Shown here: positions 13,032-16,284 of the stretch, piece by piece | How positions within the stretch are numbered: the first letter of the stretch is position 1 | Layout: every line of letters begins with the position of its first letter | Origin: Verrucomicrobiota bacterium | GTDB lineage: Bacteria > Verrucomicrobiota > Verrucomicrobiia > Opitutales > Intestinicryptomonadaceae | NCBI GenBank assembly: GCA_003343565.1 | Contig: QALA01000086.1 | Location: 1-16,284 of the forward strand | Reading direction: 5' to 3' | Length of the DNA: 16,284 nucleotides | The notes under the pieces: generated by a model | Told to the model about the DNA's origin: nothing | Database searches by the model: none | What the model saw: the letters and a program-made list of their open reading frames with translations, nothing else | Position numbers and translations under genes: made by a program

Positions 13032-14380
13032 AGTACATAGCCGTAATCAGATCCGCGCTGAAGGCCATATGCCGCAATCCCACGCGCACATTTCTGACGA
13101 CCCTCGGAATCGTCATAGGCATAGCTGCGGTAATCGCGCTGATGGAAATAGGCAAGGGCGCGCAGGAGGCGCTCAAGAAGAACATCGCCAACATGGGCGT
13201 CAATACGATACGCGTGTGGCCGGGCGCCGTCACTAAAAGCGGCGTGCGCAGCGGGTCGGGAGGAAGGGTAAATCTCACCCTGACCGACCTCAACGCCATA
13301 GACAAGAACTGCCGCAGCGTTTCGGCCGTCTCTCCCGTGGTGTCGGTGAGGGGGCAAATCATTTACGGCGGACAGAACTGGAATCCGTTTTTCATCAACG
13401 GCGTAAACGAAAAGTATCTGGACATATCCAACTGGGAAATATCGGAGGGCGAGCCTTTCGACGCCCGCATGGTCGCGCGCGGCGCCAAAGTCTGCGTGGT
13501 GGGCCAGACAATAGTGCGCGAACTGTTCGAGGGTGAAAATCCCATAGGGAAGGATTTGCGCGTCCAGAATGTCACCTTCAAGGTTATCGGCGTTCTAAAG
13601 CAAAAGGGCGCGAACATGATGGGCTGGGATCAGGACGACGTGGTAATCATGCCGTGGACTACGATGAAGTCCCGTCTGAAAGGCGCCGGAAGTACGTCGC
13701 TGACGAGTTCCACAACCACTACGACAGCCACAACCACTACGTCGAGCACGTCGGACCTCTACACTTCCGGGGTGTCGCTGTATCCGGAGGCTTCGACCGC
13801 CGTCCCGCCCGTGCGCTTCGTCAACGTCGACAGCCTGATAATAGCCGCGCACAATCCGGAGAGCGTGGAGGCCGCGCTTGCCGAAGTGACGGCCTCCCTG
13901 CGCGAGACGCACAAGCTCGGCCCTGAAGACGAAGACGACTTCCGCGTGCGCACAATGACGGAATTTTCTGACTTCCTCACAAGCCAGACAAAGAGCACCA
14001 CAAATCTGCTGCTGTGCGTTGCGTTCATATCGCTCATAGTCGGCGGGGTCGGGATAATGAACATAATGCTTGTGTCGGTGACGGAGCGCACGCGCGAAAT
14101 CGGTCTGCGCATGGCGGTCGGGGCGCGCGGAAGAGACATTTTGAGGCAGTTTTTGATTGAATCCATAGTAATATGCCTGCTCGGCGGGGTGCTTGGAATA
14201 ATTCTTGGACACAGTTTGTCCATGCTTTTGGGAAATCTGATGGGGTGGCCGGTCATGACCTCCTATGCGGCGATTGCGCTGTCCGTGGGCGTGTCGGTTT
14301 TGGTGGGAATCCTGTTCGGCTACTACCCGGCATGGAAGGCCGCGCGCCTCGACCCGATAGAGGCTTTGAGATATGAGTGA
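13028..14380 (+). CDS. macB: ABC transporter permease of MacB type
   Basis: A 450-residue inner-membrane protein. It has one transmembrane helix near the N-terminus (about 21-40, FLTTLGIVIGIAAVIALMEI), a large periplasmic MacB_PCD domain (about 44-320) and the C-terminal FtsX domain with three helices (about 326-350, 377-400, 410-435), including MNIMLVSVTERTREIGLRMAVGA and the final DPIEALRYE. This is the standard type VII ABC permease layout, dimerising with the ATPase and docking to the MacA adaptor. Residues 219-243 of the periplasmic domain are an almost pure Ser/Thr stretch, unusual for the family. Substrates of related systems include macrolides, siderophores, toxins and lipids; none can be assigned here. 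The gene overlaps the ATPase by four bases and the outer-membrane gene by eight. Confidence 0.93.
   Translation: MKYIAVIRSALKAICRNPTRTFLTTLGIVIGIAAVIALMEIGKGAQEALKKNIANMGVNTIRVWPGAVTKSGVRSGSGGRVNLTLTDLNAIDKNCRSVSAVSPVVSVRGQIIYGGQNWNPFFINGVNEKYLDISNWEISEGEPFDARMVARGAKVCVVGQTIVRELFEGENPIGKDLRVQNVTFKVIGVLKQKGANMMGWDQDDVVIMPWTTMKSRLKGAGSTSLTSSTTTTTATTTTSSTSDLYTSGVSLYPEASTAVPPVRFVNVDSLIIAAHNPESVEAALAEVTASLRETHKLGPEDEDDFRVRTMTEFSDFLTSQTKSTTNLLLCVAFISLIVGGVGIMNIMLVSVTERTREIGLRMAVGARGRDILRQFLIESIVICLLGGVLGIILGHSLSMLLGNLMGWPVMTSYAAIALSVGVSVLVGILFGYYPAWKAARLDPIEALRYE
13682..13756 (+). repeat. Ser/Thr low-complexity coding repeat inside the permease
   Basis: This stretch encodes about 25 residues that are nearly all Ser or Thr (permease residues 219-243). 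The DNA contains the 12-base unit ACAACCACTACG twice, 18 bases apart, separated by ACAGCC. This indicates local duplication or slippage. The reading frame is preserved and the flanking domain continues normally. Confidence 0.75.
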
Positions 14381-15983
14381 CAAAATCCGCAAATTTCTTA
14401 CGGCGCTGACGTGCCTGCTACCGTGCGCGTGCATGGTGGGTCCGGACTTCGAATCCCCGAAGGCCGACCTTCCCGAATCCTGGAGCGTGTCGGACGAGAG
14501 CCGGCTGCTGACGGACGACGACTCTCCGGCAAAACTTTCGGAAGAGGAGCTGTCGCACTGGTGGACGGTTTTCGGAGACCCGGTGCTCGTATCCCTCGTC
14601 GAAAGGGCGTTCGAGGGCAATTTGGACATTGCCGACGCGCAGGCGAAAATCGCGCAGGCGCGCTCGACGCTCGGCGTCACGCAGAGCTCGTTTTTTCCGT
14701 CGCTCGACTCCAAAGCGTCATTTAGCGAGGGCGGCAAAACCATGACCTCCGAGGGGCAGACATTCGGCTTGGGCGCGGAAACAAGCTGGGAAATAGACGT
14801 GTTCGGAGGAACGCGCCGCGGCGTGGAATCGGCCCTGGCAAGCTACAACGAATCGCTCGCCACCAAGTGCGCCACGAGGCTGTCGGTCGCGGCGGAGGTC
14901 GCGCAAAACTATTTCAAATACCGCGCGATACAGCAGCAAATCATCATAGTAAACAACAACCTCCAAACGCAGATAAAGACCTCGAACATCACGAAGCGGC
15001 GCAAGTTTTCCGGAATGGACTCCAAACTCGACATAGTTCGCGCCGAAGCCCAAGTCGAGTCCACGCGCGCGCAAATACCGCAGCTTGAAAGCCAACTGGC
15101 CCTAATGCGACATTCGCTGGAGCTCCTTCTCGGACTTCAAAGCGGCGCGCTCAAAAAGGAGCTTGAAAAGCCCGTCGACCTCCCCGAACTCGAACGTTTC
15201 ATTCCGCTCGGCGTGCCGGCCAAGCTCGTGCGCCGTCGGCCCGACATAATCGCGGCGGAATACGCCATGCACGCGGCGACCGCGGAAGTGGGCGTTGCAA
15301 CGGCGGACTTCTACCCGAAGTTCAACATAACCGGAAATATCTCGTATCAGGCTCCGAACGTGGGCGACATCGTCACAAGCAAATACGGGAGCTGGTCCGT
15401 GGGGCCGAACGTTTCATGGAATATCTTTCAGGGCGGAAGAATCTACTTCAACGTCGAATTGCAAAAGGCCGTCGCGCAGGCTTCCAAAATATCATGGCAG
15501 CTGAAGGTTCTTACGGCACTCAAGGAGGTCGAAGACGCAATAGTATCGGCGGCGAAGGAGCGCGAGCGCATCGTGTATTTAAACTCCGTCGTAAAAAACA
15601 GCAAGGAGGCCTACGAGCTCTCCTTCCGCTCCTATACGGAGGGCGTAACGGAGTTCCTCGACCTGCTCGACTCGCAGCGCTCAATGCTTGAAGCCCAGCA
15701 AAATCAGCTGTTGAGCAGGCAGCTTTTCATAAACCACATAGTGTCCTTGTACAAATCTGTGGGCGGTGGCTGGACGGCAAAGGATCTCGAAGACGCGGGA
15801 ATACGCGACAGCTTTCTTGAAAATTACTTGGACGCATTCTTTACGCGCGACAACTCCGCAAACGACTTTGCCAATCCCGGCGGAAAGAACGCGGAAGGCG
15901 AAGACTCCGCAAACGATGCGGGCGGAGAAAATGCCGGAAACAATACTGGCGGCGAAAGCGGCTCGGAAGGCGCAAACTCCTAA
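14373..15983 (+). CDS. NodT/TolC-family outer-membrane efflux lipoprotein
   Basis: A 536-residue outer-membrane channel that would complete the MacAB pump. The N-terminus is a lipoprotein-type signal with C20 in the position expected for NodT proteins, just before MVGPDFESP; the lipobox PCAC is atypical at the -3 position. Two related outer-membrane efflux repeats follow: HWWTVFGDPVLVSLVERAF (62-80) with the first helical hairpin, then VRRRPDIIAAEYAMHAATAEVG and YPKFNITGNISYQAPN in the second half. EFLDLLDSQRSMLEAQ (about 430-445) marks the last coiled coil. The C-terminal 45 or so residues form a Gly/Asn/Glu/Ser-rich tail not found in typical family members. The ATG overlaps the permease stop by eight bases and GAGG lies at 14360-14363. 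Confidence 0.93.
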   Translation: MSDKIRKFLTALTCLLPCACMVGPDFESPKADLPESWSVSDESRLLTDDDSPAKLSEEELSHWWTVFGDPVLVSLVERAFEGNLDIADAQAKIAQARSTLGVTQSSFFPSLDSKASFSEGGKTMTSEGQTFGLGAETSWEIDVFGGTRRGVESALASYNESLATKCATRLSVAAEVAQNYFKYRAIQQQIIIVNNNLQTQIKTSNITKRRKFSGMDSKLDIVRAEAQVESTRAQIPQLESQLALMRHSLELLLGLQSGALKKELEKPVDLPELERFIPLGVPAKLVRRRPDIIAAEYAMHAATAEVGVATADFYPKFNITGNISYQAPNVGDIVTSKYGSWSVGPNVSWNIFQGGRIYFNVELQKAVAQASKISWQLKVLTALKEVEDAIVSAAKERERIVYLNSVVKNSKEAYELSFRSYTEGVTEFLDLLDSQRSMLEAQQNQLLSRQLFINHIVSLYKSVGGGWTAKDLEDAGIRDSFLENYLDAFFTRDNSANDFANPGGKNAEGEDSANDAGGENAGNNTGGESGSEGANS

Positions 15984-15987
15984 TCCA

Positions 15988-16004
15988 AGCCGCCGCGCGC
16001 GGCT
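15988..16004 (+). terminator. Stem-loop just after the efflux operon, no T run
   Basis: AGCCGC (15988-15993) pairs with GCGGCT (15999-16004) around a five-base CGCGC loop, five bases after the last stop codon of the operon. It lacks the following T run of an intrinsic terminator, so it may only stabilise the 3' end or assist Rho-dependent termination. Confidence 0.4.
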
Positions 16005-16012
16005 AACAGGCA

Positions 16013-16115
16013 GACATAGACGAAGAACGCCGCATAGAGCTATGCAAATTTTTCCGCGCAAAAATAACCGGCATTGCGTGAAAAGAAAAGTTTTTTACCC
16101 TTCGCGGTTTACGCC
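16013..16115 (+). repeat. 160-bp-period direct repeat, copy 1
   Basis: The sequence of this segment recurs exactly 160 bases downstream with no gaps. Over 16021-16110 against 16181-16270 I count 80 identities in 90. The unit holds GCATAGAGCTATGC (16032-16045), a dyad with arms GCATA and TATGC that remain paired in the second copy although the centre differs. It continues with an ATTTTT/AAAAAT dyad around CCGCGC, the block ACCGGCATTGCG, a purine-rich stretch and a T run. It is non-coding. Confidence 0.85.
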
Positions 16116-16172
16116 CCACTCCGCAGTTTAACGCCTCTCGCGCAATCCGCAGTCTCCGAAAGGCGCGCAAGA

Positions 16173-16284
16173 CATTTAGACGGAAAACGCCGCATAGAAT
16201 TATGCAAATTTTTCCGCGCAAAAACAACCGGCATTGCGAGGAAAGAAAATTTTTTTACTCTTAGCGGTTTATCCCTTCGCCCCA
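16173..16284 (+). repeat. 160-bp-period direct repeat, copy 2, reaching the window edge
   Basis: Second copy of the element at 16013-16115. It keeps GCATAGAATTATGC (arms GCATA and TATGC), AAATTTTTCCGCGCAAAAA, ACCGGCATTGCG and the T run near 16250. The spacer between copies (16116-16172) is not part of the repeat. The window ends before it can be seen whether more copies follow. Confidence 0.85.

Noticed and set aside
16013..16284. Possible insertion-sequence ends or attachment sites.
   Set aside because: The repeats are about 100 bases long, direct and only 160 bases apart with no transposase or integrase; a tandem array or local duplication explains them better.

Overview
The window looks like a chromosomal piece from a Gram-negative, strictly or facultatively anaerobic bacterium of moderate G+C. 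The Gram-negative call rests on a tripartite efflux operon with a NodT/TolC-type outer-membrane lipoprotein. The anaerobic call rests on a rubredoxin, a flavodiiron protein and a Na+-translocating decarboxylase beta subunit. A member of the Planctomycetes-Verrucomicrobia-Chlamydiae group or a related gut or sediment lineage would fit, but this is a weak inference: no rRNA or other taxonomic marker is present. Genes are closely packed inside operons but separated by unusually long non-coding stretches (about 0.6-1 kb) that carry diverged repeats.

Layout. (1) 1-661: non-coding, with one copy of a diverged dispersed repeat. (2) 700-1095: a possible secreted protein, probably decayed. (3) 1235-4357: a sodium cassette of an NhaD/ArsB-type Na+/H+ antiporter, a 54-residue OadG-like membrane protein and an OadB-type beta subunit with an unusual inserted soluble domain, closed by a strong terminator at 4404-4434. 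(4) 4435-5064: non-coding with a short tandem repeat. (5) 5065-6569: rubredoxin, terminator, then a flavodiiron O2/NO reductase behind palindromic sites. (6) 6570-7578: a second long non-coding stretch with the other dispersed repeat copy. (7) 7579-10807: an S-adenosylhomocysteine-hydrolase-like gene on the minus strand, divergent from a plus-strand run of hypoxanthine phosphoribosyltransferase, adenosine deaminase and a DUF985 cupin. (8) 10991-15983: a MacA adaptor, ABC ATPase, MacB-type permease and NodT-type outer-membrane channel, with overlapping or nearly overlapping genes. (9) 16005-16284: two direct copies of a repeat with an exact 160-bp period, the second running to the window edge.

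How the genes work together. The antiporter and decarboxylase subunits would couple decarboxylation to a sodium gradient and exchange Na+ for H+. The carboxyltransferase (alpha) and biotin-carrier subunits are not in the window. Rubredoxin is the usual electron donor of flavodiiron proteins, so the pair is a plausible O2/NO detoxification unit. The SAH-hydrolase-like, adenosine deaminase and phosphoribosyltransferase genes form a plausible path from SAH/adenosine to IMP, although the hydrolase-like protein has lost several signature residues. No complete unknown defence or mobile system was found. The observations most worth a second look are the OadB insert, the two repeat families and the atypical SAH-hydrolase-like protein.
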